This document shows positions 1 to 8,898 of a stretch of 64,000 bases of DNA, in pieces. The notes under the pieces were generated by a model. The model saw only the letters and a program-made list of their open reading frames with translations. It was not told where the DNA came from and did no database searches. The stretch spans positions 1 to 64,000 of the forward strand of contig NZ_LAJA01000001.1 in NCBI RefSeq assembly GCF_000970675.1, written 5' to 3'. Within the stretch, counting starts at the first letter, position 1; the number at the start of each line of letters is the position of its first letter. The position numbers and the translations under genes were made by a program. The stretch is from Domibacillus tundrae. GTDB lineage: Bacteria; Bacillota; Bacilli; Bacillales; Domibacillaceae.

Positions 1-8
1 ACTTTTGG

Positions 9-82
9 GACACCTTTTTTGCCAACGGCGCATTTTTCAATAAAAACGCGCCACTTTTCAGGAGAATTGCGCCTTTTCCTGC
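9..82. repeat. Degenerate intergenic tandem repeat (GCGC-TTTTC type)
   Basis: Three short units of the form GCGC followed by a T-rich tail (GGCGCATTTTTC, GCGCCACTTTTC, GCGCCTTTTCC) recur about every 20-22 bases downstream of slaP. Similar words (GGCGCATTTTT and AATTGCGCCTT) reappear at 61.1-61.2 kb, so this looks like a dispersed intergenic family and not a gene. No open frame with a ribosome binding site is present. Confidence 0.45.
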
Positions 83-91
83 TGCTTTACG

Positions 92-991
92 TTACTTTGT
101 CACACGGACGCTCCATTTCGAGAAGTCCGGGTTTTCTTTCTGAATCATTGACGCCGGGAAGACGAATGTCCATGGTTTTGTTGTATTGGCTTTTACTTCA
201 AAATCGCCGACGTTGAATTGACCTTGTGCGACTAGTTCGCCTGTCGCATCAATAAGCTGCAACGGCAGCTTTTCAATGTTTACGTTCCGGTCGTATCCGT
301 TACGGATTAACAAAGAAATCGTTAAATTTCCGTTTTCAAGCGTTGCTGCACTTAATCCAGTAAAGTTCAACTCGTTTTTAGCCGGGTCGCCAAGTTTTTC
401 AACGATTTTTTTTAAATTTTCTTTTTGCTCATCTGGCAGTGTCTTTTCCCATTTTTCATCAAGCTCCAGCTTATGTTTGCGGGACGTTAAGTCAAACGCA
501 ATCGACCAGTTTTCTTTGCCAAGCTCTACTTGTTTGTTGAGTGACGCGGAAGGGAATAGGAACGTCCACGGGCGGCTTGAATCAGCCGGCAAGGAACCAA
601 GTTCTTTCAGCATGAATGTATCCCGCGCTTTTAGTTCGTTTTTCTCATTTAGCAGCAGAAGGGGTACGTCTCCGAGTGTGATATCCCGTTCAACAGTATT
701 GCGGACGAAAGCGGAAACTGCGATTCCGTTTGGCTGCTCGTTCCATTCAATGCCAGATAAAGAAAGCTGGTTCCGCTTTAATGGCGGCAATTCATTATTT
801 AAAAAGCGCAGAACGTACATTTGCTCCTGTGAAACTGCTTGGGATGGGTGAAGAGACAAAGCTGTTGTCACTTCTTCCTGGCCCGCTTCCGCTTCCACGC
901 CTGTTACTTCGCCGGCAGAAACAGCCGTTTCAAGCCCGTCATTTTTTAATGTATCATCATTTTTGCCTTTTCGTTTAAAGAAAGAAAACAT
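92..991 (-). CDS. slaP: Accessory Sec system S-layer assembly protein
   Basis: This 299-residue protein is likely SlaP, the partner of SecA2 in export of S-layer proteins in bacilli such as B. anthracis. The N-terminus is basic and cytoplasmic in character (MFSFFKRKGK), followed by an acidic linker. Two copies of a roughly 90-residue SLAP-type repeat follow, at about residues 70-150 and 205-290; each ends in a similar PWTF(V/L)FP segment, which makes the duplication visible by eye. There is no signal peptide or membrane segment. The start is preceded by AAGGAG. The gene begins just after the secA2 stop on the same strand, so the two should be co-transcribed and translationally coupled. Family assignment rests on the repeat pattern and the SecA2 neighbour. 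Confidence 0.85.
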   Translation of the reverse strand: MFSFFKRKGKNDDTLKNDGLETAVSAGEVTGVEAEAGQEEVTTALSLHPSQAVSQEQMYVLRFLNNELPPLKRNQLSLSGIEWNEQPNGIAVSAFVRNTVERDITLGDVPLLLLNEKNELKARDTFMLKELGSLPADSSRPWTFLFPSASLNKQVELGKENWSIAFDLTSRKHKLELDEKWEKTLPDEQKENLKKIVEKLGDPAKNELNFTGLSAATLENGNLTISLLIRNGYDRNVNIEKLPLQLIDATGELVAQGQFNVGDFEVKANTTKPWTFVFPASMIQKENPDFSKWSVRVTK

Positions 992-994
992 AGG

Positions 995-3346
995 TTAATT
1001 CTCCTTTTTTGTTAGTTCCGTCATTAAAACGGCCGTTTTGGCAGAAATAGAACGAAGCAGGTCGCGGTAAGACGTTTGGAATAGCTGCAAGCCTTCACGT
1101 GCGTAAATACGCATCGGATCTTCCTGCTGGTAGTGGCGCAGGCCGATGCCTTCTTTTAAGCGGCTCATTTGTTCAAGGTGATGAACCCAAATGGCATCGA
1201 TATCTGCCACCATAATCCGTTTCACCAATTCATCCCACTCCGGCTCATATTGGCTGTCGATCCATTCTACATAATCGAATAAAACGGGTTCGACTGCGTG
1301 ATCGACCTCTTTTTGGCTTGATGCTTCTTCTGGGATCGGTACCGTGCGTCCGCCAAACATTGCCTGTAAATGTCCAGAAAGCCTGTCAAGCGGCCATTCT
1401 TCCGATGCGATGTCTTCCTGGCAATGATGATCAATTTCTTCACGGGAAGAACGCTTGATCATATCCGTGAGCCGTTCTTTTTGTGATTCAGCATCAATAA
1501 TCGCATTGCGCAAACCGAAAATGACACCCCGCTGCTCGTTAATGACATCATCAAGTTTTAAATTATACTCACGCATGGCGTAATTGGAGCCTTCCACAAT
1601 CCGCTGGACACGATCGACGAATTCATGCATTTTTTTATTTTTCACGAGTCCGTCGTCTGCTGTCTGCAATTTTTTCTCGAGCTTGGCAAGGTCATCTTTT
1701 GCAAATCGTTGAAACATCGTATCTTGAAGTGAAATCAAAAATTCGCTTGAACCCGGGTCACCTTGCCGTCCAGCCCGGCCTTTCAGCTGGTTGTCAATCC
1801 GTCTGGACTCATGGCGTTCAGTGCCGAGCACGTGAAGCCCACCGAGTTCTGGTATACCGTCACCAAGCAAAATATCGGTGCCGCGCCCGGCCATGTTTGT
1901 CGCAATCGTAATATGGCCTCGCTGGCCGGAACGGGAAATAAGCTCTATTTCCTGCTCGACACTTTTCGCGTTTAAAATTTCAAAAGACAAGCCGGCTTCT
2001 TTAAAGTAATCGGCGATCTTTTCAGACTGCAAAATAGAGGTTGTCCCGACTAAAACGGGCTGTCCTTTTGCGTGGCGCGCAGCAGTTTCTTTTGTCACGG
2101 CCGCGTATTTTTCTTCCGATGTCCGGTAAATCCGGTCCGGCATGTCCACACGCTGTACCGTTCGGTTCGTTGGTACTTTAATAACCTGCATATTGTACAC
2201 ATCAAGCAATTCTTTTTCTTCTGTTTTCGCTGTACCGGTCATGCCGGATAAAAATGGGTACATGCGGAAGTAGTTTTGAATCGTGATCGAGGCCTGCGTT
2301 TTATTTTCATCGGTTACTTCCAAGCCTTCTTTTGCTTCAATGGCTTGGTGCAGCCCGTCTGAAAGCGTCCGGCCTTCCATCGTCCGGCCGGTAAACATAT
2401 CAACGAGTAAAATCGCCCCATCCTTTATGATGTAATCCACGTCCCGTTCGAACATGACGTGTGCCCGGACCGCCTGAATCATATAATGGTAAAGCGTCTG
2501 ATGCTCAAGCTCATATAAATTGTCAACGCCAAATGCTTTTTCCACTTTTTCAATGCCGTCGTCTGTCAGGCTGACGGCTTTCGTTTCATCATCAAGGTGA
2601 TAATCTTCATCACGGACAAACCGTTTAGCCACACGAGCACCAATATAATGAAGATCCGCTGCCGGCGGCATTTTGCCCGCGACAATAAGCGGTGTTTTCG
2701 CTTCATCAATTAACACGCTGTCTACTTCGTCGATAATCGCAAAATGATACGGGCGCTGGACGCGCTGCGTTGGGTGCCACACCATGTTGTCACGTAAATA
2801 GTCGAAGCCAAATTCCGTTCCGACCCCATATGTAATGTCCGCGTTGTACGCTGCTTGTTTTTCTTTTGAGTCCATCAGCGGCAAATTCAAGCCGACTGTT
2901 AAGCCAAGAAATTCATGAAGCGGTCCGATTGTGTCGCGGTCGCGGTTTGCCAGGTATTCATTGACCGTAATGACGTGAACGCCTTTGCCTTCGAGCGCAC
3001 GCAAATAACTCGGAAGGGAAGCGACGAGTGTTTTTCCTTCACCGGTTGCCATTTCGGCAATATTTGCATCTGATAAAATAAGTCCGCCAATGAGCTGAAC
3101 ATCATAATGACGCATGCCAAGAATACGTTTTGCCGCTTCACGTACAACAGCAAACGCATCTATTTTTATATCATCAACGGATGCGCCGCCAGCAAGACGT
3201 TCTTTAAATTCGGCTGTTTTGGCACGCAATTGTTCATCTGTTAAAGATTCTATTGCTGCTTCCTGTTCATTAATAGAAGCGACTAGTTTTCGATATGTTT
3301 TTAGCTGCCGGTCAGCAGCATCTTTTTTTCGAAACAATGAGACCAT
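995..3346 (-). CDS. secA2: Accessory preprotein translocase ATPase SecA2
   Basis: SecA-family motor ATPase, 783 residues from the chosen start. Visible motifs are Walker A (ATGEGKT, residues 100-106), a DEVD-type Walker B (IDEVDSVLIDEAKTP) and the helicase motif GRAGRQGDPGSSEF. The C-terminal zinc-binding tail typical of housekeeping SecA1 is absent, the protein ends soon after the helical wing, and slaP follows, so this is the accessory SecA2. The frame is open 72 codons further upstream, but the ATG at 3346 has GGGGAG at a suitable distance, and the upstream extension has no SecA character. The approximately 250-bp gap to divergent tagO must hold both promoters. Likely substrates are S-layer and SLH proteins such as those at 29.3 and 54.1 kb (inference). 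Confidence 0.93.
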   Translation of the reverse strand: MVSLFRKKDAADRQLKTYRKLVASINEQEAAIESLTDEQLRAKTAEFKERLAGGASVDDIKIDAFAVVREAAKRILGMRHYDVQLIGGLILSDANIAEMATGEGKTLVASLPSYLRALEGKGVHVITVNEYLANRDRDTIGPLHEFLGLTVGLNLPLMDSKEKQAAYNADITYGVGTEFGFDYLRDNMVWHPTQRVQRPYHFAIIDEVDSVLIDEAKTPLIVAGKMPPAADLHYIGARVAKRFVRDEDYHLDDETKAVSLTDDGIEKVEKAFGVDNLYELEHQTLYHYMIQAVRAHVMFERDVDYIIKDGAILLVDMFTGRTMEGRTLSDGLHQAIEAKEGLEVTDENKTQASITIQNYFRMYPFLSGMTGTAKTEEKELLDVYNMQVIKVPTNRTVQRVDMPDRIYRTSEEKYAAVTKETAARHAKGQPVLVGTTSILQSEKIADYFKEAGLSFEILNAKSVEQEIELISRSGQRGHITIATNMAGRGTDILLGDGIPELGGLHVLGTERHESRRIDNQLKGRAGRQGDPGSSEFLISLQDTMFQRFAKDDLAKLEKKLQTADDGLVKNKKMHEFVDRVQRIVEGSNYAMREYNLKLDDVINEQRGVIFGLRNAIIDAESQKERLTDMIKRSSREEIDHHCQEDIASEEWPLDRLSGHLQAMFGGRTVPIPEEASSQKEVDHAVEPVLFDYVEWIDSQYEPEWDELVKRIMVADIDAIWVHHLEQMSRLKEGIGLRHYQQEDPMRIYAREGLQLFQTSYRDLLRSISAKTAVLMTELTKKEN

Positions 3347-3598
3347 TCTTTTCACTCCCCAGAATACGTTCCATGGGCCCGTCTTGGACGGTTCACAAAG
3401 GCATGATAACTGAATGCGGTGCATGCAGTCACCCATCTTTATCTTAACAGAAGATAGGATGAAAGAAAATATAACGTCTTTTTCATGTTTATGGTGGATA
3501 TAATGATGGTTTGCCATTATAATGTTGAAGTTGAGAACAAATAAAATAATGACGTTCATCATATAAACTATGCTTCTGACTGACAGAGGGAGGATCTT

Positions 3599-4666
3599 AT
3601 GGTTGTTGCTTTTATTATCTGTGTACTGGCTTCTTTAGCCCTTACGCCACTTGTGAAAAAATTTGCCATTGCCATTGGGGCCGTTGATAAACCGAATTAT
3701 CGGAAAGTGCATATGCGGATTATGCCGCGCATGGGAGGTCTGGCGATTTTTATCAGCTTCCTGATCGGTATGCTGGTCTTGCAGCCGGCTGCTCCGTATG
3801 ATTTGCCGCTGATGAATCCCGCGATTATTCTCGGAAGCTTTATTATTATTTTGACAGGTGTCTTTGATGACCGTTTTGAGCTTTCAGCGAAGGTCAAGCT
3901 GGCTGGGCAAATTGCCGCAGCGCTTGTTGTAGTCGTATACGGAGATGTCCGCTTGGATTTCTTTAACTTGCCGTTTGGCGGAACGATTGAATTCAACAGC
4001 TTTTTAAGTATTCCACTGACAATCATTTGGATTGTCGCGATTACAAATGCCATCAATTTAATTGATGGATTGGATGGATTAGCGGCAGGGGTATCAACAA
4101 TTGCATTGTTTACCATTAGTTTTATGGCCTTTTTAAAAGGTGATGTGTACGTTATGAGCGTGGCGCTTATTGTCGCGGCGAGCACAATCGGCTTTTTAAA
4201 ATACAATTTTCATCCTGCTAAAATTTTTATGGGCGATACTGGAGCGCTATTCCTCGGGTTTATTATTTCAGTCGTCTCACTCCTCGGCTTTAAAAATATT
4301 ACCGTCGTGTCGTTGATTATTCCAATTATTATACTCGGTGTTCCGATTTCTGATACGATTTTTGCGATTATCCGCCGGAAGCTGAACAAGCAGCCTATTT
4401 CTGCACCAGATAAATCCCATCTTCACCATTGCCTGCTTCGGACTGGCTATACGCACAAACAAACTGTTTTAATCATTTATATGATTGCGCTGATGTTTGG
4501 TCTGGCGGCAATCATCTTCTCGATGGCGACCATTTGGGGTGCTCTTATTATGATGGCGGTTATTACGCTTGCGATCGAGCTCTTCGTCGAAAGTGTCGGC
4601 CTGATCAGCAATGACTACAAGCCGCTTTTAAACTTTGTGAGAAGCGGAACGAAAAAGAATCTATAG
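3599..4666 (+). CDS. tagO: Undecaprenyl-phosphate GlcNAc-1-phosphate transferase
   Basis: Polytopic membrane transferase of 355 residues that starts wall teichoic acid synthesis (and other undecaprenyl-linked glycans) by moving GlcNAc-1-phosphate to undecaprenyl phosphate. Family signatures are present: DDRFEL in an inner loop, NLIDGLDGL, FMGDTGALFLGF, and the histidine motif SHLHH before a hydrophobic C-terminus. About ten hydrophobic segments can be counted. The start ATG has GGGAGG upstream. It faces the LCP gene across a shared terminator, as tagO does near tagU/lytR in B. subtilis. Product of this pathway would be the wall polymer to which SLH proteins or teichoic acids attach. Confidence 0.93.
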   Translation: MVVAFIICVLASLALTPLVKKFAIAIGAVDKPNYRKVHMRIMPRMGGLAIFISFLIGMLVLQPAAPYDLPLMNPAIILGSFIIILTGVFDDRFELSAKVKLAGQIAAALVVVVYGDVRLDFFNLPFGGTIEFNSFLSIPLTIIWIVAITNAINLIDGLDGLAAGVSTIALFTISFMAFLKGDVYVMSVALIVAASTIGFLKYNFHPAKIFMGDTGALFLGFIISVVSLLGFKNITVVSLIIPIIILGVPISDTIFAIIRRKLNKQPISAPDKSHLHHCLLRTGYTHKQTVLIIYMIALMFGLAAIIFSMATIWGALIMMAVITLAIELFVESVGLISNDYKPLLNFVRSGTKKNL

Positions 4667-4671
4667 AATAA

Positions 4672-4712
4672 AAGAAATGCCGCTCCGTTACATCGGAGCG
4701 GCATTTCTTTGT
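4672..4712. terminator. Bidirectional terminator between tagO and the LCP gene
   Basis: A strong inverted repeat, AAATGCCGCTCC and GGAGCGGCATTT with an 8-base loop, flanked by A-rich and T-rich runs on the two sides. It can end both converging transcripts. Confidence 0.85.
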
Positions 4713-4713
4713 T

Positions 4714-5784
4714 TTATTCACCTGTGCTGTACGATTCGTCTTCTGTATCACTTTCTTCTGATTCCGTGCTGCTATTTTCTTCATCAGAATATGAAGAGGA
4801 TGTTTCAATACCAAGGTGTTTCTGTAATTTGCCTTTAATAACTTCAAGTTCTGTTTCATCCGCACGGTAAATGTAAGCGCCTGAGTTTAAGAAATCGTCC
4901 GTTCCGGGAAGGGTAAGAGATTCATAACTTAATCCTTTGTCATTTTTACCGTAGTCAATTAAAGACTTCATTTCGCTGAATGTCATATCAGTGCGGAGAT
5001 TTTCACCGATTGCTTCTAATATTTCATCGTACTTCGTAACAGAATTCACAGAAAGAGCTTTTTTCACGACTTTCTGCAGTATTTGCTGTTGGCGTTTGCC
5101 TCGCTCAATATCACTATCGTTCATACGGGTGCGGGCAACTGCAAGTGCTTCTTGTCCATTCAGCACTTGGACACCTGGTTCCATATTAACGTAATGGACA
5201 TCACTAGAGTCTTTTACTCTGAATTCATACGGTACATCAAACTTAATGCCGTTTAATGCATCTACTACATCTACAAATGCATAAAAGTTCATGCGGACAT
5301 AGTAATCAACCGGCACGTCAAGTAATTCTTCAACCGATTCAATGGTAGCAGTTGGTCCGCCCACAACATGCGCGTGGTTAATTCTGTTGTAATCGTCTTC
5401 TGCTGGTATATATGCATACGTGTCACGCGGAATGCTGAGCATTTTAATTGTTTTATCTTTAATATTTAAAGTTGCTAAAATTAGCGCATCTGTACGAGTA
5501 TTGTCTCCGTAATTACGTTTGAGGTTGTCATCAATCCCCATAAATAAAATAGACACGTTGTCTTCTAAAGGGTGAACGTCTGCATCACGCAAGTCCGACT
5601 TTTCACGTCCGTCATTCATATACGATTCGGAAAAAACGGTTTCGGCTTTTTTATACAAAAAAGCGCCGTAGCCTGCTCCTGTGAAAAGAACGAGCAGCAA
5701 GGGAAGGATGAGTGTGAAAAAAACAATCCGGCGCTTTTGCGTTTTTTTACGGCGCCGACCCGTGCGTTGAATGGGTGAACTCAT
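4714..5784 (-). CDS. LytR-CpsA-Psr family wall polymer ligase
   Basis: LCP-family enzyme (TagT/TagU/LytR group), 356 residues, which attaches anionic polymers from undecaprenyl-linked precursors to peptidoglycan at the outer membrane face. A short basic cytoplasmic end (RRRKKTQKRR) precedes one membrane helix at about residues 18-42. The LCP domain follows, with MGIDDN, RTDALILATLN, LSIPRDTY, NRINHAHVVGG and the arginine-rich ARTRMNDSDIERGKRQ segment that binds the pyrophosphate lipid. The C-terminus is a Ser/Glu-rich tail. The frame is open 14 codons upstream, but the ATG at 5784 has AAAGGAG at normal spacing. Position next to tagO supports a role in teichoic acid attachment; which LCP paralogue it is cannot be decided. 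Confidence 0.88.
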   Translation of the reverse strand: MSSPIQRTGRRRKKTQKRRIVFFTLILPLLLVLFTGAGYGAFLYKKAETVFSESYMNDGREKSDLRDADVHPLEDNVSILFMGIDDNLKRNYGDNTRTDALILATLNIKDKTIKMLSIPRDTYAYIPAEDDYNRINHAHVVGGPTATIESVEELLDVPVDYYVRMNFYAFVDVVDALNGIKFDVPYEFRVKDSSDVHYVNMEPGVQVLNGQEALAVARTRMNDSDIERGKRQQQILQKVVKKALSVNSVTKYDEILEAIGENLRTDMTFSEMKSLIDYGKNDKGLSYESLTLPGTDDFLNSGAYIYRADETELEVIKGKLQKHLGIETSSSYSDEENSSTESEESDTEDESYSTGE

Positions 5785-5867
5785 ATATTTATCTCCTTTA
5801 AATGTAATGTTCAAATTTCGAACCATTTATTATTTTACTATGAAAGGATCAATTCGTTCAAATTATT

Positions 5868-6506
5868 TTAAAATTCGACGTTTTTTTCCATATATAAGAC
5901 GCCGCCTTCTGTAAAATCAGCTTGCCCATTTGTCAGGTCAATCATCCAGTCATGAAAGGTTTGTACATGTTCTTCTTCAACAAAGACATCCACGTCAACG
6001 TGTTCGCCGTAACGGATTTCTTTTATTTCATAAACCGATGCATGCAGCTCGTTTTCAATTTTGCCAAGCCATGTGTAATCAATCGAGGCCGTCACGACTT
6101 TCATCAGACGGCGTTCGACAATGCCGGCTGCGTTCAAGCCTTCGGATGCTGCTTTGCCGTAAGCACGGATCAATCCGCCCGCCCCGAGCTTAATGCCGCC
6201 GAAGTAACGTGTAACTACAATTACTGTATTCTTTAATTCCCGTTTTTTAATGACTTCAAGAATGGGCAGGCCGGCGGTGCCGGACGGCTCACCGTCATCA
6301 TTTGCTTTTTGGATATTGTCGTGTTCACCAATGAGGTAAGCGGAGCAATTATGGGTAGCATCTTTATGTGCCTTTTTTATTTTTTCAATAAATGCGATCG
6401 CTTCTTCAGCTGTTTCTGCCCGAGAAACATGGGCGATAAAGCGGGATTTCTGAATGGTGATTTCGTTTTCACGGTTTATTTTAACTGTTTTATAATAAAG
6501 CAGCAA
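5868..6506 (-). CDS. yvyE: YigZ/IMPACT family protein YvyE
   Basis: A 212-residue member of the IMPACT/YigZ family, found beside tagO/lytR and degSU in B. subtilis as yvyE. The N-terminal UPF0029 domain shows SRFIAH, KKAHKDATHNCSAY, and the GEPSGTAGLPIL and TRYFGGIKLGAGGLIRAY motifs; a smaller C-terminal DUF1949-like domain follows from about residue 140. The start is TTG, with AGGAGG eight bases upstream; no ATG is available in frame near it. Function is not firmly known; homologues have been linked to translation control and binding of nucleotides or RNA. Confidence 0.85.
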   Translation of the reverse strand: MLLYYKTVKINRENEITIQKSRFIAHVSRAETAEEAIAFIEKIKKAHKDATHNCSAYLIGEHDNIQKANDDGEPSGTAGLPILEVIKKRELKNTVIVVTRYFGGIKLGAGGLIRAYGKAASEGLNAAGIVERRLMKVVTASIDYTWLGKIENELHASVYEIKEIRYGEHVDVDVFVEEEHVQTFHDWMIDLTNGQADFTEGGVLYMEKNVEF

Positions 6507-6510
6507 TGAT

Positions 6511-6829
6511 TTTTCCTCCTAAAGATAGGTTTAGCTTTCGAAAATTAGGGTAATCAGTAGTGATAATCATCGTAAAGGAAAAAAGTCTGAATGAAAAGAG
6601 ACATGCTTCGAAATACTTTTAAACGAATCGTAAATAAACTTTAATATTCGTTCATTAATCTAATGATATAATGAAATAGTCCTTTCCGTGTGAGGTTTTC
6701 ACCGGGTCTTTTTTGAGTTATTTAAAATGAACCATGTATTATTTCCACCATCGAAAGACACAGTAGTATGAAATATGAGCTGTACCTTTCGTATAGGTCC
6801 AGACCATCAAATTGGGAAGGAAATTGCTT
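6511..6829. other. Intergenic region between yvyE and degS
   Basis: This gap of about 320 bases holds the divergent promoters of yvyE and degS. A TATAAT word lies at 6667-6672 on the plus strand without an obvious matching -35. At 6561-6575 the sequence TGATAATCATCGTAA matches the Fur 7-1-7 pattern at 11 of 14 fixed positions, which is suggestive but not strong. No open reading frame or riboswitch-like fold was recognised. Confidence 0.35.
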
Positions 6830-7996
6830 ATGTCGATACGAAATTCAGATACGAAACTTCTTGATACAATTTTGGATAAAATGGTGGAAACGGTCGATCA
6901 AAGCAAGGACCAGATTTTTTCAATTGCAGAACAAAGCAGAGTAGATTATGAAACACTTATGACAGAGCTTGAACTCATCAAACACCAGATTCATTTTGCC
7001 ATTATTGAACAAGAAGAACTGGAACGGAAAGCAAAGATGGCCCGTAAGCGGTTATCAGAAGTGAGCCGTGACTTTTCGATTTATTCAGAAGAAGTTGTGC
7101 GTCAAGCATATGAACAGGCGCATGATTTGCAAATGAAGCTGCTCGTTTTGCGGCAAAATGAAAAACAGTTAAGCGAGCGCCGCAATGACCTCGATCGACG
7201 CTTGTTATCGGTACATAAAACGATTGAGCGGGCAGAGCATCTAGTCTCACAAACCGCGGTTGTTCTAAATTATTTAACACAGGATATGAAGGCATTTGGC
7301 CGTGCACTTGAAGATGCCCAATCAAAACAGGCATTTGGCCTGCAGGTGATGGAAGCGCAGGAAGAAGAAAGAAAACGCTTATCGCGTGAAATTCATGATG
7401 GACCCGCACAAATGATGGCGAACGTCCTTATGCGTTCTGATTTAATTGAAAAGTTGTACCGCGAGCGGGGCGTGGAAGCGGCATTTAACGAAATCCGCGA
7501 TCTGAAAAAAATGGTTCGATCTGCGCTTTATGAAGTACGGCGTATCATTTACGATCTGCGTCCGATGGCGCTTGACGATCTCGGTTTGATCCCGACATTG
7601 AAAAAATATTTGGCCACTGTCAGTGAATACAGCCGCTCTAAATCGGCTGCACCTGATATGAAATTTGTAAATATTGGCCTTGAGAAGCGGCTTCCGTCCA
7701 ATATGGAAGTAGCGTTATTCCGGCTTATTCAAGAGTCGGTCCAAAACGCACTAAAGCACTCGGATGCATCCGTCATTCAAGTGAAACTGGAAATTAAAAA
7801 AGAACAAGTATTAGCTGTCGTGAAAGATAACGGCAGAGGATTTGACGCAAACGAGAAAAAATCAGGCTCTTTTGGCATAATGGGAATGAAAGAGCGAATT
7901 GACCTACTGAGTGGAGATATTACCATTCATTCGAAACCAGGTGAAGGGACCGCTGTTTTAATTAGTGTCCCAATAATCAAGCAGCCATTGACTTAG
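6830..7996 (+). CDS. degS: Sensor histidine kinase DegS
   Basis: Cytoplasmic sensor kinase of 388 residues that phosphorylates DegU and so sets the balance of motility, competence and exoenzyme production. The N-terminal half is the DegS sensor coiled coil without membrane segments. The HisKA_3 dimerisation motif is [15 protein letters not shown], with the phospho-accepting histidine at about residue 188. The ATPase domain shows an N-box ([12 protein letters not shown]) and DNGRGF and MGMKERI glycine boxes. The reading frame is open six codons further up from a TTG, but the ATG at 6830 has GGGAAGG at proper distance. degU follows after 13 bases, so the two form an operon. Confidence 0.95.
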   Translation: MSIRNSDTKLLDTILDKMVETVDQSKDQIFSIAEQSRVDYETLMTELELIKHQIHFAIIEQEELERKAKMARKRLSEVSRDFSIYSEEVVRQAYEQAHDLQMKLLVLRQNEKQLSERRNDLDRRLLSVHKTIERAEHLVSQTAVVLNYLTQDMKAFGRALEDAQSKQAFGLQVMEAQEEERKRLSREIHDGPAQMMANVLMRSDLIEKLYRERGVEAAFNEIRDLKKMVRSALYEVRRIIYDLRPMALDDLGLIPTLKKYLATVSEYSRSKSAAPDMKFVNIGLEKRLPSNMEVALFRLIQESVQNALKHSDASVIQVKLEIKKEQVLAVVKDNGRGFDANEKKSGSFGIMGMKERIDLLSGDITIHSKPGEGTAVLISVPIIKQPLT

Positions 7997-8009
7997 AGGA
8001 GGAACAAGG

Positions 8010-8690
8010 ATGACAACTAAAATTATTATTATTGATGATCATCAGTTATTTCGTGAAGGGGTAAAGCGTATTCTTGATTTTGAAGAAACGTTTGAAGTGC
8101 TTGCAGAGGGAGATGACGGAACAGAAGCGCTTACGCTCGTCGAAGAGCACAACCCGGACGTTGTCATTATGGACATTAATATGCCGGAAATGAATGGCGT
8201 TGAAGCAACGCGCAAGCTTGTTGACAAATACCCGGATACGAAAATCATTATTTTATCGATTCATGATGACGAAAACTATGTTACACATGCACTGCAGTCC
8301 GGTGCGCTTGGCTATCTGCTGAAAGAAATGGATGCGGAAGAACTAGTAGAAGCGGTTAAAGTAGTGGCAGATGGCGGTTCCTATTTGCATCCACGCGTCA
8401 CACATAACTTAATCGCGGATTACCGCCGCTTGTCCAATGATGATGGCAAAGGAAAAGGATTCCAGCAAGCGGAAGTTGTACGTCCGCTTCATTTATTGAC
8501 ACGCCGCGAATGCGAAGTGCTTCAGCTGCTCGCTGACGGAAAAAGCAACCGTGGCATCGGCGAGGCATTGTACATTAGTGAAAAAACCGTCAAAAACCAC
8601 GTGAGTAACATTTTGCAAAAAATGAACGTAAACGACCGGACGCAAGCCGTAGTCACAGCCATTAAAAAAGGCTGGGTGGAAGTTCGCTGA
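8010..8690 (+). CDS. degU: Response regulator DegU
   Basis: NarL/FixJ-type response regulator of 226 residues. The receiver domain (1-120) has the acidic pocket IIIDDH, the phosphorylation site VVIMDINMP with Asp55, and the conserved lysine in LLKEMD. A LuxR-type helix-turn-helix lies at about residues 160-220 ([15 protein letters not shown] ... [12 protein letters not shown]). AGAGGAGG precedes the start. It is followed by a strong terminator and not by degV, which is 19.6 kb further on in this genome. Confidence 0.96.
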   Translation: MTTKIIIIDDHQLFREGVKRILDFEETFEVLAEGDDGTEALTLVEEHNPDVVIMDINMPEMNGVEATRKLVDKYPDTKIIILSIHDDENYVTHALQSGALGYLLKEMDAEELVEAVKVVADGGSYLHPRVTHNLIADYRRLSNDDGKGKGFQQAEVVRPLHLLTRRECEVLQLLADGKSNRGIGEALYISEKTVKNHVSNILQKMNVNDRTQAVVTAIKKGWVEVR

Positions 8691-8693
8691 TGC

Positions 8694-8721
8694 AAAAAGT
8701 CCCTTCAAGGGGCTTTTTTTT
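8694..8721 (+). terminator. Terminator of degSU
   Basis: Hairpin AAGTCCC / GGGGCTT with a short TTCAA loop and an eight-T tail directly after the degU stop codon. Confidence 0.85.
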
Positions 8722-8749
8722 GAATGGACATAACGATGTGAAAATTAAA

Positions 8750-8790
8750 AAAAACGGTTCGCGCCGGTTGAGCGTGAACCGTTTTTCTTT
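8750..8790 (+). terminator. Second intrinsic terminator
   Basis: Stem ACGGTTCGCGC / GCGTGAACCGT (one G-T pair) with a seven-base loop, A-run before and T-run after. It isolates the downstream two-hairpin element from degSU transcription. It could act in both directions. Confidence 0.75.
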
Positions 8791-8809
8791 TACAATGAAA
8801 GACATAATA
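8781..8809 (+). promoter_or_regulatory. Candidate sigma-G (forespore) promoter
   Basis: The -10 word CATAATA at 8803-8809 matches the sigma-G consensus CATANTA exactly. The -35 region at 8781-8786 (GTTTTT) is only a weak match to GYATRA, at a spacing of 16. If used, transcription would start about ten bases before the first hairpin of the element at 8821. A single good -10 box is limited evidence. Confidence 0.35.
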
Positions 8810-8814
8810 CAAAA

Positions 8815-8888
8815 AGGATCAAAGGCGGCAAACGCGACATCTTGTCGCACCGCCTTTGTGACCCGCATCATGCGGGCCCGAGAGGACG
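8815..8888 (+). ncRNA. Two-hairpin structured RNA element, possibly CsfG-like
   Basis: Two adjacent hairpins lie between the degSU terminators and the lipoprotein gene. The first (8820-8858) has an outer stem AAAGGCGG / CCGCCTTT and an inner stem GCGACA / TTGTCGC. The second (8863-8880) is the near-perfect palindrome CCCGCAT / ATGCGGG with a one-base centre. Stems this strong, placed behind a sigma-G-like -10 box, suggest a sporulation RNA or leader. From memory, the paired-hairpin layout recalls the forespore RNA CsfG, but I could not check this. There is no T-run after the second hairpin, so the transcript probably continues into the lipoprotein gene. Confidence 0.4.
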
Positions 8889-8898
8889 TGCAAAAACG

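Noticed and set aside
276-851. Open frame of 191 codons on the plus strand opposite slaP
   Set aside because: It lies antisense to the two SLAP repeats, lacks a ribosome site and has no recognisable domain.
3347-3562. 72-codon N-terminal extension of secA2
   Set aside because: The extension has no SecA character and the ATG at 3346 has a good Shine-Dalgarno site.
6511-6829. Riboswitch or T-box upstream of degS
   Set aside because: No T-box sequence, no conserved aptamer words and no terminator/antiterminator pair were found.
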